NCBI GenBank assembly: GCA_964598725.1
Contig: CAZRCW010000001.1
Coordinates: forward strand, 863,722-927,721
DNA length: 64,000 nt
Origin: JAGOTP01 sp964598725
GTDB taxonomy: Bacteria > Patescibacteriota > Patescibacteriia > 2-12-FULL-60-25
Reading direction: 5' to 3'
Shown here: in pieces, positions 52,064 to 61,003 of the stretch
How positions within the stretch are numbered: the first letter of the stretch is position 1
How the letters are laid out: each line of letters opens with the position of its first letter
Translations under genes and position numbers: made by a program
The notes under the pieces: model-generated
Told to the model about the DNA's origin: nothing
What the model saw: the letters and a program-made list of their open reading frames with translations, nothing else
Database searches by the model: none

Positions 52064-52096
52064 AAGAAATGGACCAATTTACTTGGTCCATTTCTT
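52064..52096. terminator. Shared terminator of pepF and the photolyase gene
   Basis: AAGAAATGGACCAA-tttac-TTGGTCCATTTCTT: 14-bp perfect stem, U-rich on both sides. It overlaps the last codons of the photolyase gene. Confidence 0.85.
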
Positions 52097-53440
52097 GATA
52101 TAGGCGTCCGTATCGAACTTGTTCTTGGCGCCACTCGCATTCATGTAGCGCACAAGGCCAAACACCCGATGTGTGAACCAGGGACGATCATGTAGGCCTC
52201 CGATCGACCAGGCGATACCGGTGTAGCCATTTGAATCGCGGCCATCGAGCGAATACCGATCGTTCAAACTGATCGCGATTTTAAACGCGTCTTCGGGAGT
52301 TTTCGTCCATTCCAGGATCTTCTTGGCCCAGTACATACGCATATAGCCGTGAATCTTTCCGATTTTCAGCAACTGCTGCTGTGCAGCGTTCCAAAGTTCA
52401 TCGTGGGTTTTGGCCTGTTCGAACTGTTTCAAGGAATACACGAACTCACGTGAATCTCGTCGGTGGGTATTGAGACTTCGCTGTCCCCATTCCGGAAGGC
52501 CTTCGAATGAATCGTAGTGGGATTGGTAATAACAGTAGTTGTCACTCAACTCGCGACGGACGATCAATTCCTCCAGGAAGGCTTCTTTATCTGCGACCGG
52601 AGCATGGGCGTTCCGAACCTCCCAGGTAACACGCTCTGCCGACAGCTGGCCGAAGTGCAGGTATGGCGACAAATCGGACTGACCGTTCTCATTTGGATCG
52701 TTTCGACGCTTGGCGTACCCGAACAACCGCGATCCAATAAATAGATCGAGCGCATGACGAGCCGCAATCTCCCCTGACTTGAACCAGTCGACCGAGCCGA
52801 TAGAGCGATCAACCTCGACTTCTGTTTCTACTTTCTTCCAAGCGTCTGAAACAGGAACGTTCGAGAGCTTTGCATGAACGGATACCGAATCTGGAAAAGG
52901 CTTGGCCGTAAATTCAGGGATAAGCTTATGGATCTTCGGTCGGAACGTACGTGCAGCGAATTCCTGCTTGGGCGAGGCAAGCCAACAGGGCACCACGTTT
53001 CGCGCATCGACCTCGAACAAGGCGCATGGCAGCTCTTTCGCTAATTTTGTCCGCCAAGAACGTGGGAGTCTCAAAGAAGCAAAATCCGTTACAACAGCGC
53101 CGGCTGAAAGGTCTTTCGCCAACTTCTCGATAACCTCCACTGGCTGCCCGACTCGCACCACAAACGGAATCTTGTAGGTTTTGAGAATCTGTTCGGTCTC
53201 TTGCAAGCCTTTGATTAACGCATCGTACGAACGCCAGGTTGCATCGAGGAAGGTTTTTGGTAAGGCATAGACAACGAGCAGAGGCTGTTTTTGCGTATTC
53301 GCTAATTCAGCCGCGTAGAGCAAAGCCCAATTATCGTCGGCGCGGCGCTCGCGGTCCATCCAATACAAAACCGGACCGGAACTGACTTCAACGGTATTCA
53401 AAGCACGTACTCGACGTGAATCTACGAGAGGTACAGACAT
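52079..53440 (-). CDS. Class II CPD photolyase
   Basis: A 453-residue flavoprotein that splits cyclobutane pyrimidine dimers using light. The N-terminal antenna domain has VLYWMDRERRADDNWALLYA, diagnostic of class II. The C-terminal FAD domain has YLHFGQLSAERVTWEVR, ELIVRRELSDNYCYY, and GYMRMYWAKKILEWTKTPED (the highly conserved FAD/DNA region). Usual length. Third gene of a minus-strand unit after the zinc-protease-like gene and a small unknown gene (11-nt gap). Confidence 0.95.
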   Translation of the reverse strand: MSVPLVDSRRVRALNTVEVSSGPVLYWMDRERRADDNWALLYAAELANTQKQPLLVVYALPKTFLDATWRSYDALIKGLQETEQILKTYKIPFVVRVGQPVEVIEKLAKDLSAGAVVTDFASLRLPRSWRTKLAKELPCALFEVDARNVVPCWLASPKQEFAARTFRPKIHKLIPEFTAKPFPDSVSVHAKLSNVPVSDAWKKVETEVEVDRSIGSVDWFKSGEIAARHALDLFIGSRLFGYAKRRNDPNENGQSDLSPYLHFGQLSAERVTWEVRNAHAPVADKEAFLEELIVRRELSDNYCYYQSHYDSFEGLPEWGQRSLNTHRRDSREFVYSLKQFEQAKTHDELWNAAQQQLLKIGKIHGYMRMYWAKKILEWTKTPEDAFKIAISLNDRYSLDGRDSNGYTGIAWSIGGLHDRPWFTHRVFGLVRYMNASGAKNKFDTDAYIKKWTK

Positions 53441-53451
53441 ACTTGTTTGTT

Positions 53452-53901
53452 TTAATACGTCATCCCCTCTTTGGCCAGCACTTGATCGAGCGCTTTATCC
53501 CAAGTCATGAGATCATTATGTGTAGCCTGACGCATGGATTGCAAGCTCGCGAATCGTTCTTGTGGTTCGACGTGTAAAAGACAGAGCTTTTGCCAAAATG
53601 GCAAAAGTCGCTCAGGCAGATCAACACTGATTGATCCGGTCTTAGAGACCCAACGTAAAAACGCGTACTGGGCATCCGCAGAACGAAGACTCGTACGACG
53701 ATGCGCCCAACCATATTCATTCTCTTCTACGTTGATGACCAGCCGGTCAAACGTTTGAATACCGAGCGTTTGCCAGTCATCGATCTCTGCTCCGTACAAC
53801 GCAGTCCCTTCAGCAGTCCAGGTCATGCGAGCACAAGCCCCTTTTTCAAATAAAAACTCTCCCAAAAACTGATAATCCCACGAGAAGAGCAAGGTGATCA
53901 T
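53452..53901 (-). CDS. Unknown protein coupled to the photolyase gene
   Basis: A 149-residue soluble protein, mixed alpha/beta (DDWQTLGIQTFDRLVINVEE, ISVDLPERLLPFWQKLCLLH). No motif recognised. It overlaps the upstream zinc-protease-like gene by 4 nt and ends 11 nt before the photolyase start, so all three are likely co-expressed. Confidence 0.7.
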   Translation of the reverse strand: MITLLFSWDYQFLGEFLFEKGACARMTWTAEGTALYGAEIDDWQTLGIQTFDRLVINVEENEYGWAHRRTSLRSADAQYAFLRWVSKTGSISVDLPERLLPFWQKLCLLHVEPQERFASLQSMRQATHNDLMTWDKALDQVLAKEGMTY

Positions 53902-55574
53902 AGAGTATGAGCCGGCGCAGCCGTGAGTATCGGCTCCGCATGAAGTGCGATAGCCGGTGGAACCGATATTCGATGCAACCGGACCGAGGCATCCTGTCGC
54001 AACAGATCCCCTACCTGAGTATGCTGTGCTTCAGGAATCTGTTGCCAGAGCTCAGCAATCTGAGAAACCTGCATCCCCTGCAAGAGACCCTGCAGTTGGC
54101 CGTGCATCGCGCCATCGCTCAGCCCACCGTTCGCCAGCCATTCTGGAGCGAGCTCAGCCATATTCGCCCGGTTTTTCTGATAACGCGCTTGAAGTCTTGC
54201 CCCTTGTTGGAGAAGTCCTTCCCAAGCTGCTTTCAAAGCAGCAAATGCTGGAACTTGCATCTGCAAACGTGTAGACGCAAGAGTCACTTCATCCAAACGA
54301 GCTGCATGATACTGCTCGTACTCATGAGAAACTGCTCGATTATCCCGCAAACGCTGATCCATTTGAAAACGCTGACCCAGTGTTAAGGGAATGCCCGCAC
54401 TGAACGAATCTGTTCCTCCCGGCAAAGAGTCTATTAATCCCTGTGGGAGATGTTGTAACAATTGACGAACTTGGTGCTCTGAAAATTGTCGTCCGAGCTC
54501 GAATACCCCCTTACGGAATTTGCCAATCGCCGCTTCCCAATCAAAACCCGGAGCCATACCAAACAAGCGATCTATATCTTGTAAGATCACGTCACGACTC
54601 ACTTGCGGATACTGGAGAGCCAATCGATCAGCCACGTGTGCGCGGAGCGGCTCGGCATTCGTCGGCGCATGTTCATAGATAGCAGATAACAATTCCGCGA
54701 CATACTCTCCCGACATCGCTTCGTAATCGACTGGTTGATGTGGGCCGTGCTCGGTCAAAAAACGCTGTGGATAGGGAAATGGAATGTGTGACTCGCGCAT
54801 CCGCTGCTGAAAATACTGCTTATCTTCATGATTCATGCGAAATGTAAACGAATGACACATTTCATGAATGATTACGTACATTGCTTCTTGAAAATTGATG
54901 TTTCCGGCCTGATGGGTCGTACGATCAACTTCTCGGAATGAACGACTGAAGACCTTGATCCTGCCGCCGCTCCGTCGGAACTCATAATGCGCATCCTCAA
55001 TGCTTACCGCGTTCTGACTCGGCGTCGACTGGGCGCTGGGGCCAAGTGTATGAGGTGTGCTGATAGCGACATAGCTCCCTTCATGATTGATATATTCAAT
55101 CTCGATGATGCGACCATGTGTTTCGACGAATACCGGCCAAGCATCCAAGAACAATTCCCGCACGCGGTCGCTTGAAATACCGATATACTCAAAGCCATGA
55201 ACATCTAGCTGAGGTGCTCGTTCATGGGTGGATCGATTCGCTTCAGCGTGGTGCGAATGATGCCTCGAGGGAGACTGTTCGGCCTCTCGTTCTGAGCGCG
55301 TGTGGTGCGCATGTCGGTGCTGAGCTTCGGCGGTTGAAGCTCCACCAAATTGAAGACCGGCGACTAGCAACGACTGAAATACGAGCCTCATTGTAGGAGA
55401 AAGCGGCTTTCGACCTAACCCTAAACGTTCTGCAAGCGAACGGATTGGCGCTGAATCCTCAACGTCTGCTGGCACTAACCCCCTCTCTGGTACAGCGGTA
55501 GCCGCCTCTAAGGGCGTTTTGTCAACGACTACCGTCGATGGTTCACCGGCAGGAAAAGAACGCTGTTTAGGCAT
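53898..55574 (-). CDS. Large exported protein with HExxH zincin motif
   Basis: A 558-residue protein. A hydrophobic segment at about residues 60-85 (LVFQSLLVAGLQFGGASTAE) may anchor or export it. A metalloprotease-like core has HEMCHSFTFRMNH at about residue 235 and a downstream acidic stretch EAMSGEYVAELL that could supply a third ligand. A long helical C-terminal region follows. Possibly a surface peptidase, although the substrate is unknown. The start at 55574 is preferred over 55601; no SD. It sits 58 nt after ftsX. Confidence 0.65.
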   Translation of the reverse strand: MPKQRSFPAGEPSTVVVDKTPLEAATAVPERGLVPADVEDSAPIRSLAERLGLGRKPLSPTMRLVFQSLLVAGLQFGGASTAEAQHRHAHHTRSEREAEQSPSRHHSHHAEANRSTHERAPQLDVHGFEYIGISSDRVRELFLDAWPVFVETHGRIIEIEYINHEGSYVAISTPHTLGPSAQSTPSQNAVSIEDAHYEFRRSGGRIKVFSRSFREVDRTTHQAGNINFQEAMYVIIHEMCHSFTFRMNHEDKQYFQQRMRESHIPFPYPQRFLTEHGPHQPVDYEAMSGEYVAELLSAIYEHAPTNAEPLRAHVADRLALQYPQVSRDVILQDIDRLFGMAPGFDWEAAIGKFRKGVFELGRQFSEHQVRQLLQHLPQGLIDSLPGGTDSFSAGIPLTLGQRFQMDQRLRDNRAVSHEYEQYHAARLDEVTLASTRLQMQVPAFAALKAAWEGLLQQGARLQARYQKNRANMAELAPEWLANGGLSDGAMHGQLQGLLQGMQVSQIAELWQQIPEAQHTQVGDLLRQDASVRLHRISVPPAIALHAEPILTAAPAHTL

Positions 55575-55632
55575 AGGGAGAACGCTCAAACAATAGCTCA
55601 AAATCGCTTAAACGGCCAGCTAAGAACATTCT

Positions 55633-56544
55633 TTATTTCTTACTATATCTCCCCGCCGCAATCCCTGACGAGATCATCGCAAGCAAGATCAATCCCCCAC
55701 CTTCCACCGCAACGATCTGCGGCAAGCGCTGTTCAAAAAAGGCGTAGATCCCACCATCCACTCCCAGCGCGCGTAGGAATAACGGCTCACTCCAAATTAT
55801 AAGGGCATATGTCGCGACCGCCGACAGCAAGAAGGCAATTAATGCCAACCACACCCCTTCCAAAATAAACGGTCCGCGAATGAAAGCGGTCGAAGCACCA
55901 ACCAAGCGCATAATACTGATCTCTTCTCGTTGCGTATAAATTGCTACACGGATCGCATTGAACGCCATCAGCAAGCCGAAACAGGCAAAGAGTGCGATCA
56001 ACGCCGAAGCAAACAAACGCACCTGACGGCCCGCCTTCTCGACCAACGCGATCGCCCCTTCATGTCGATCATACGTCTGGCCTTCGATATATGGCTGATA
56101 TTGTGGATTCTGAATCGCCTGAATCAGGAATGGATATTCATCTGGATGACGCGCCTTCACAACCAGCTTTGCCCCTAGTGGATTCCCGCCGACTTCATTC
56201 AATGCCTCAAGGACATTCGGGTCGTTCTTGTGTAGTTCCTTGAATTCCGCCAGAGCTTGATCGGCCGTAATCTCTTGCAGATCTTGTACCTGTGGCAACG
56301 AACGGACGAAGAATCGGGCTTGAGACACAACCGCTGCCGGCGTATCTGATTTAAACGTGATCGTAATATCCACCTTCTCTTCCAACGTCTTCGCGACCGA
56401 TCCAACAATCGACTGCACGCCGAGCAATACGTTTACAGATAATAACGCTAAGCCGAACACGAACACCGTCGCGAGACTGATCCAACCGTTCCGCCACAAA
56501 TTACGAAACGAAGCTTTTACAATTCGGAGAGTCGTGCGGATCAT
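55633..56544 (-). CDS. ftsX: Cell-division ABC permease FtsX
   Basis: A 303-residue protein with four helices: the first at about residues 20-42 (WISLATVFVFGLALLSVNVL), an extracytoplasmic domain to about 165, and three at the C-terminal end (LFASALIALFACFGLLMAFN, ILEGVWLALIAFLLSAVATY, VEGGGLILLAMISSGIAAGR), with YTQREEISIMRLVGAS. It forms a complex with FtsE that activates peptidoglycan hydrolases at the septum. The ftsE stop overlaps its start by 4 nt. Confidence 0.95.
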   Translation of the reverse strand: MIRTTLRIVKASFRNLWRNGWISLATVFVFGLALLSVNVLLGVQSIVGSVAKTLEEKVDITITFKSDTPAAVVSQARFFVRSLPQVQDLQEITADQALAEFKELHKNDPNVLEALNEVGGNPLGAKLVVKARHPDEYPFLIQAIQNPQYQPYIEGQTYDRHEGAIALVEKAGRQVRLFASALIALFACFGLLMAFNAIRVAIYTQREEISIMRLVGASTAFIRGPFILEGVWLALIAFLLSAVATYALIIWSEPLFLRALGVDGGIYAFFEQRLPQIVAVEGGGLILLAMISSGIAAGRYSKK

Positions 56545-57227
56545 ACGGGAAGATGATATTTACCTTTTTCTTGGTCAGTCGCGATCCGCCCATCCTTCAG
56601 TGTAATCACCCGTCGACGGACAGCGTTCACGATCTCGCGGTTGTGCGTCACAAGCACGATCGTTGTTCCGAAGGCATTGATCTTCATCAGCAAGTTCACG
56701 ATCTCTTGTGTGTTGACCGTGTCTAAGTTTCCGGTTGGCTCGTCAGCGAGCAAGACTTTCGGACGATGGACAAGTGAACGTGCGATAACCACACGCTGCT
56801 GTTCTCCTCCAGAGATCTGCGTAGGAAAACGGTTTGCCTTGTCACTGAGACCGACGATTGAGAGGACTTGAGGTACGACTTCACGAATACGGGCCGCCGA
56901 AGCACCAGCTACTTCCAACGCGAACGCCACGTTTTCATACACCGTTTTTTGACGAAGGAGTTTGTAGTCCTGGAAAACAACTCCTAACTGGCGGCGTAGG
57001 TACGGAATCTCACGTGGTTTGATGCGTGTGATATCCCAGCCACCGATAATGATGCGGCCACTAGTTGGACGCTCTTCAGCGATAAGAAGTTTCGCCAATG
57101 TCGTTTTCCCAGCGCCACTTTGGCCCACAATTGAGACAAACTCCCCTGGTTCGATATGCAAAGACACATCCTGCAAGGCAGGATCACCGGACGGATAGAC
57201 CTTGGAGATGTGTTCGAGAAGGATCAT
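56541..57227 (-). CDS. ftsE: Cell-division ATP-binding protein FtsE
   Basis: A 228-residue ABC ATPase: Walker A GQSGAGKT, Q-loop VVFQDYKLLRQKTVYENVAF, signature ISGGEQQRVVIARSL, Walker B LLADEPTGNLDTVN, and switch VLVTHN. Coupled to ftsX. Together they control wall hydrolysis in division. Confidence 0.96.
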   Translation of the reverse strand: MILLEHISKVYPSGDPALQDVSLHIEPGEFVSIVGQSGAGKTTLAKLLIAEERPTSGRIIIGGWDITRIKPREIPYLRRQLGVVFQDYKLLRQKTVYENVAFALEVAGASAARIREVVPQVLSIVGLSDKANRFPTQISGGEQQRVVIARSLVHRPKVLLADEPTGNLDTVNTQEIVNLLMKINAFGTTIVLVTHNREIVNAVRRRVITLKDGRIATDQEKGKYHLPV

Positions 57228-57329
57228 AAGGACCAGAACTGGAAGTAGTATATCAGACCTATCTCCTTTCTTCGAATACCTCGTTTTTCGCTAAAAATAG
57301 CTTTTCTTTTCAGCCCCTACGAACCGAAG

Positions 57330-57358
57330 TTGACAGGAATAATAAGATATGATTTTAT
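57330..57358 (+). promoter_or_regulatory. Promoter of the long unit 57365-58647
   Basis: TTGACA (57330-57335), a 17-nt spacer and extended -10 TGA-TTTTAT (57350-57358), in an AT-rich patch. It points into a 1.28-kb GC-rich stretch without a plus-strand gene. Confidence 0.65.
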
Positions 57359-57524
57359 AGGCGGTCGAACGTGCACTGAGCAAGGAACACCTCCTTCGCA
57401 AAGCAGCGTTCGTCACTCTTCCCGCCCCGGCGCCTCTGTTGCCCCGGTCTGCGGGATGGACACTCCCAGTGTGGAGTGAGCACCTTGTCCCTGAAGGTCT
57501 CTAGCTAGAGCCATCCCCCTTTGC

Positions 57525-57773
57525 TCAGCTAGTCAAAGATTGTGCAGCACCCTGGTCGCATACCCGGTGGATGAGCTTCTGCACAGAAGGGTAACCCTTG
57601 AGAAAGGCAGCGGACAATTCAAGCTCCCGCTGGTTCCAACCCAATCCCCACGTCTGGTCCCGTTCTAGGGATTCGGTGGGAATTGGTCTCCGTGTGAAAA
57701 ACGACACACGTATCTCATGAGGCGTCATCGAACGATAGGAATGGCCTGAGCCGCAAGGGCTAACAGCATACAC
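57525..57773 (-). CDS. Possible small ORF, antisense to the long RNA
   Basis: Up to 82 residues. The C-terminal half (NQRELELSAAFLKGYPSVQK, LIHRVCDQGAAQSL) is protein-like. No SD at the first ATG, and the start at 57728 (MTPHEIRVSF) also lacks one. Function unknown; may be a chance frame. Confidence 0.25.
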   Translation of the reverse strand: MYAVSPCGSGHSYRSMTPHEIRVSFFTRRPIPTESLERDQTWGLGWNQRELELSAAFLKGYPSVQKLIHRVCDQGAAQSLTS

Positions 57774-57895
57774 CTGTCGGGAGGGTAGACCAGGGGTTGC
57801 CAGAACCTCTAAGGGGCGAAGCCCTCATCTGGTGTTCGTGTGAGTTCTAAAATGGACTCCTCGGACGGCGGCAGTCAGTGAGCCCAACAAATGCC

Positions 57896-58240
57896 TCACT
57901 CATCTGACTGTTCGTCACTGTTTCTCCAAAGTTCATCCGCTCGCGCACACGAGGTGCAGAGCAGGTGGAACGCGCGAGTCAACGACGCGTGGCCGAGGTA
58001 GAAGACGGCATCGAACAACGAACTGGTCAGCAATACGGTGTTGCTGCAGTCCCGTTGGCTAAGGGGTACTTTACGGTGGGCACAGTGGACCAGGCAGGCA
58101 ATTCCGCCGCATAAACCTGGCAACCGCACCCACTCGCCCGGGCATCCGGAGATACGCTGACTTGGCGTCCTCCGGTGGCGACGGACGAGGCGGGCCCCTA
58201 AAGCTTCCCCCTCTCGTCCGCATGTCCTTTCCTTGGTCAT
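57896..58240 (-). CDS. Possible small Cys-rich protein, antisense to the long RNA
   Basis: 114 residues with SD AAGGAG 6 nt before the start at 58240. Several Cys and His (LCGGIACLVHCAH, HLLCTSCARADELW) suggest a zinc-binding module; the tail is acidic (NSDEQSDE). No minus-strand promoter is obvious. Its existence conflicts with the plus-strand RNA interpretation unless both are used. Confidence 0.4.
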   Translation of the reverse strand: MTKERTCGREGEALGARLVRRHRRTPSQRISGCPGEWVRLPGLCGGIACLVHCAHRKVPLSQRDCSNTVLLTSSLFDAVFYLGHASLTRAFHLLCTSCARADELWRNSDEQSDE

Positions 58241-58613
58241 TATCTGCTCCTTATCTATCTGGTTCTCAGATACCCAGGGCCGTCGCGCAGCGCTTTCGAG
58301 CGAAGCGCGCGGCCCTTATGCATTCACTTGAGAACTGCCAACAACATCATTGACGAACACCAACGTTCCGGACCAACACCAAATTGGCGTCCTCGACGCC
58401 CCTCTCGGTCAGCTCGCCCTGGGTGTGGGCAGGTGGAAGCTAGAGGGATCGTGAGCCCTCCGCCTTAATAGCATCTGGGTGTCTCAACGCAATGCGAAGA
58501 GACGCTGACGATGCCAAACCGCTGACACAAGCGAACGGCGAGACGCTCTCGTCAAGATATCGCAACACCGGAGTCTGTTCCTAGACCCGAAACCTCTTCC
58601 AAACGCCGGCCCG

Positions 58614-58647
58614 TCCCAACGGATCACCGGCGCTTTGCTTTTTTTCA
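58614..58647 (+). terminator. Terminator of the long unit
   Basis: CGCCGG/CCGGCG (58614-58619 / 58627-58632) with inner CCGT/ACGG, then CTTTGCTTTTTTT. Confidence 0.85.
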
Positions 58648-58698
58648 AACAGAACCAGCTTTTTTTACCATTTCAAGGGAATTTGCTAGGCTGCCCCC

Positions 58699-59304
58699 AT
58701 GTCCATCTCCCCTTCCGCGTTTGAACGCAGCTACCCGTCCCCTAAGGACCTACCGGACACCCTGCCCCACATCACCTTGGTGGGTCGTTCAAACGTGGGG
58801 AAATCCAGCCTAGTCAACCGTTTAGGCGGTCAAAAAGACCTTGCGCGCACGAGTAACACCCCAGGTCGTACCCGCCTGATCAACCGCTATACCTTTGGCA
58901 AAGCCTTTTCCTTACTCGACCTTCCAGGCTACGGCTACGCTAAACAATCCAAAAAAGAACGAGAGGAGCTCGAGCAGATGATCTACGACACCTTGCTCAT
59001 GCCACCAACGTTGATCCTGCTCGTGATCGATGCCGCCGTTGGTCTCGCCTCGCCACTCGATGGCGAAATGGCCCTCTTCCTTCAGGAGCAAAACCTGCCT
59101 TGGATTTTGGTTGTAAACAAATCCGACAAGCTCTCGCAATCTGAAAAAGCCCAACTCCAACATGCACTCATTCGCCAAGGCGTGAATGCATCGGCCGTCT
59201 TCTTCTCTGCGCGTACTGGCGTCGGTAAAGAAACGCTCCTCGGCATGATCCAGACAAAACTCGACGAAGCGAAAGCAAAAGACAAAGCGGCCAGCGCCGA
59301 ATAA
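58699..59304 (+). CDS. engB: Ribosome biogenesis GTPase EngB (YsxC/YihA)
   Basis: A 201-residue TRAFAC GTPase: G1 GRSNVGKS, G3 DLPGYG, G4 NKSDK, G5 SARTGVG. Needed for late assembly of the large ribosomal subunit. TGC-TAGGCT ends 6 nt before the ATG: a clear leaderless start. First gene of a plus-strand cluster. Confidence 0.95.
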   Translation: MSISPSAFERSYPSPKDLPDTLPHITLVGRSNVGKSSLVNRLGGQKDLARTSNTPGRTRLINRYTFGKAFSLLDLPGYGYAKQSKKEREELEQMIYDTLLMPPTLILLVIDAAVGLASPLDGEMALFLQEQNLPWILVVNKSDKLSQSEKAQLQHALIRQGVNASAVFFSARTGVGKETLLGMIQTKLDEAKAKDKAASAE

Positions 59305-59344
59305 TGCTCGACAAGCGCTCTAACCAAGCGTAGCCTTACGGTAT

Positions 59345-59989
59345 ATGGCCTACGATTTACAACCGTTTCTCCGACGCGCATTAGAACAAGGCGAATCGAA
59401 AGAAGACATCGCTGATGCCTTGAAACAAGCGGGCTGGCCAGAAGAAGAAATCAGCGGCGCGCTCGACAAATTCGTGACCGTCCCTGGCTTTGCACTCCCT
59501 GTTCCTCGCCGTGAACCCTACCTTCCCGCCCGAGAAGCATTTTTGTACCTCGTCTTGTTTTTGACGCTCTACATTACATCGGTCTCATTCGCGACATTGT
59601 TGTTCTCATTGATTGAACGCGCATTCCCAGATGCACTCAATGGTCCGTACCTGTACACGTCTTTACTCTCAACGATTCGTGGCTCACTGGCTGCGCTCAT
59701 CATCACGTTTCCGATCTTCTTGGTCTTGAATCGTGTCCTTGAACGCGCAATGAAACGCGATCCACAGAAACGCAAATCGAAAGTTCGTAAGTGGTTAACG
59801 TATCTGACGCTTTTCATCGCCGCTGTCAGCATCATCGTCGACTTAATCGTGCTCGTCTCGTCTTTGCTTGGCGGCGAACTTGGTGTTCGCTTCTTATTGA
59901 AAGTGGCTGTTGTTCTCCTTATCGCTGGAACCGCCTTTGGCTATTACCTCTGGGATCTTCGCCGCGATGAAGAACCACATAAAGCGTAA
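59345..59989 (+). CDS. DUF5671-like membrane protein
   Basis: A 214-residue protein: N-terminal cytoplasmic helical part (ALEQGESKEDIADALKQAGW) and four membrane helices (FLYLVLFLTLYITSVSFATL, LAALIITFPIFLVLNRVLE, YLTLFIAAVSIIVDLIVLV, VAVVLLIAGTAFGYYLWDLR). This arrangement is common in CPR genomes; function unknown. It lies 40 nt after engB. Confidence 0.75.
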   Translation: MAYDLQPFLRRALEQGESKEDIADALKQAGWPEEEISGALDKFVTVPGFALPVPRREPYLPAREAFLYLVLFLTLYITSVSFATLLFSLIERAFPDALNGPYLYTSLLSTIRGSLAALIITFPIFLVLNRVLERAMKRDPQKRKSKVRKWLTYLTLFIAAVSIIVDLIVLVSSLLGGELGVRFLLKVAVVLLIAGTAFGYYLWDLRRDEEPHKA

Positions 59990-59990
59990 T

Positions 59991-60503
59991 ATGATCACCC
60001 CCCTCCTTGTCCGGATCGTTCGTTGGGGCTTCTGTCTCGTGATTCTCGCTGCGATTACCGCTGGTTTGGTTGTTGTCGGCTCGCCTGCTCAACGTCGTCG
60101 TGAAGCGTTAGATACCCAGCGCATAAATAGCCTAAGTTCGCTCACGTACGCCATAGATACCTATTATCAGACAAACGGTCAGCTGCCGGCGACGCTTGAA
60201 AGTCTGCGAACACAATTACCCTATCTCGTGGCAGATCTTCAGGATCCAACAACCCAGCAAGCCTATGAGTACCGTCCTCTGACCACACTGAGCACAACGG
60301 CCTACGAGCTGTGCGCAAATTTTGAGAGCACTCTCGTTGACCCGACACAAACAGCTCTACAGACAGTACCTCTACAGAATACGATGGACCCCGTAACCTG
60401 GAGCCATGGAGTTGGACGTACTTGCTACACGTTGTACATACGTACCACCTCCCAAAAACCAACGGAAATTCGCCTCCCCTCCCCCTCCGCTTCGACCCTA
60501 TGA
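59991..60503 (+). CDS. Pseudopilin-like anchored protein
   Basis: A 170-residue protein with a basic N-terminus, one helix (FCLVILAAITAGLVVVG), then RINSLSSLTYAIDTYYQTNG and LPATLESL, the pattern of type II/IV pseudopilin globular domains, although no prepilin peptidase site is evident. Two Cys could form a disulfide. The start at 59991 is 1 nt after the preceding stop; 59967 is an alternative. Confidence 0.6.
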   Translation: MITPLLVRIVRWGFCLVILAAITAGLVVVGSPAQRRREALDTQRINSLSSLTYAIDTYYQTNGQLPATLESLRTQLPYLVADLQDPTTQQAYEYRPLTTLSTTAYELCANFESTLVDPTQTALQTVPLQNTMDPVTWSHGVGRTCYTLYIRTTSQKPTEIRLPSPSASTL

Positions 60504-60949
60504 CAGACGCCTTTTATTCCCTCGGCCTAACCCAAGAACAACTCGCCGATCTGCATCGAGCCGTTTTAGCGCGCTACATCGCAGATGAAGTGTTCCGGCG
60601 TGAACGTGGTGAAGAGAGCAAGGATCCACCGGCACTCCTCGCCCATCTTGAGAAACTTCTTGATCTGAATGAAGAAGAAGCGCACAAACTCTTCCACGAA
60701 GAAGAAGATCGTCTTTGGGAATACAGCTGGTATGCCTACACCGAGGAATGGGCCTGGTACCGTGCTCGCCAAGAAGTTGAACGCGACCTAGGGGATCGTG
60801 CGATTTTGATTACAAGTGATGATCTCGAACAGCAGATCGAAAAAATGTACGACGACAACTTCGACCGCTACACCAAAGAGATCGACATGGCCTCGACGGT
60901 AAATGCGACTTTGTCCAAAAAACCATCTTCTCGCCGCGCAAAAAAATAA
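60500..60949 (+). CDS. Acidic helical protein, unknown
   Basis: A 149-residue soluble protein rich in Glu, Arg and aromatics (LEKLLDLNEEEAHKLFHEEE, WEYSWYAYTEEWAWYRARQE). Entirely helical by appearance, with a basic tail KKPSSRRAKK. The ATGA overlap with the preceding gene sets the start at 60500. No family recognised. Confidence 0.65.
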   Translation: MTDAFYSLGLTQEQLADLHRAVLARYIADEVFRRERGEESKDPPALLAHLEKLLDLNEEEAHKLFHEEEDRLWEYSWYAYTEEWAWYRARQEVERDLGDRAILITSDDLEQQIEKMYDDNFDRYTKEIDMASTVNATLSKKPSSRRAKK

Positions 60950-60963
60950 GGCTCTGTGATGTC

Positions 60964-60994
60964 ACCACGTCATTCGTGAATGACGTGGTATACT
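60964..60994 (+). promoter_or_regulatory. Promoter with palindromic operator before the 61004 gene
   Basis: CCACGTCATTC-GT-GAATGACGTGG (60965-60988) is an 11-bp perfect inverted repeat directly abutting TATACT (60989-60994), which lies 9 nt before the ATG. A repressor bound there would block a leaderless transcript. It could alternatively act as a terminator for the previous gene, but there is no U-run. Confidence 0.6.
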
Positions 60995-61003
60995 GACACG
61001 TAC

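Larger units (their letters stand above)
57365..58647 (+). ncRNA. Candidate long structured RNA (about 1.3 kb)
   Basis: This stretch runs from a consensus promoter to a U-run terminator without a protein-like plus-strand ORF. Local hairpins are plentiful: GGGC-GAA-GCCC near 57813, GTGAG-type stems around 57850-57905, and GGGCCG/CGGCCC (about 58287-58316) with an inner GCGC stem. Together with RNA units 1 and 2 it may be a long ornate RNA of the GOLLD/ROOL kind, though no specific family is recognised. Alternatively the minus strand carries two small ORFs (57525-57773, 57896-58240), the second with a good SD. Confidence 0.4.

Noticed and set aside
57365..58647. RNase P RNA or group II intron
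   Set aside because: None of the conserved RNase P blocks nor a domain V-like hairpin was found on either strand.
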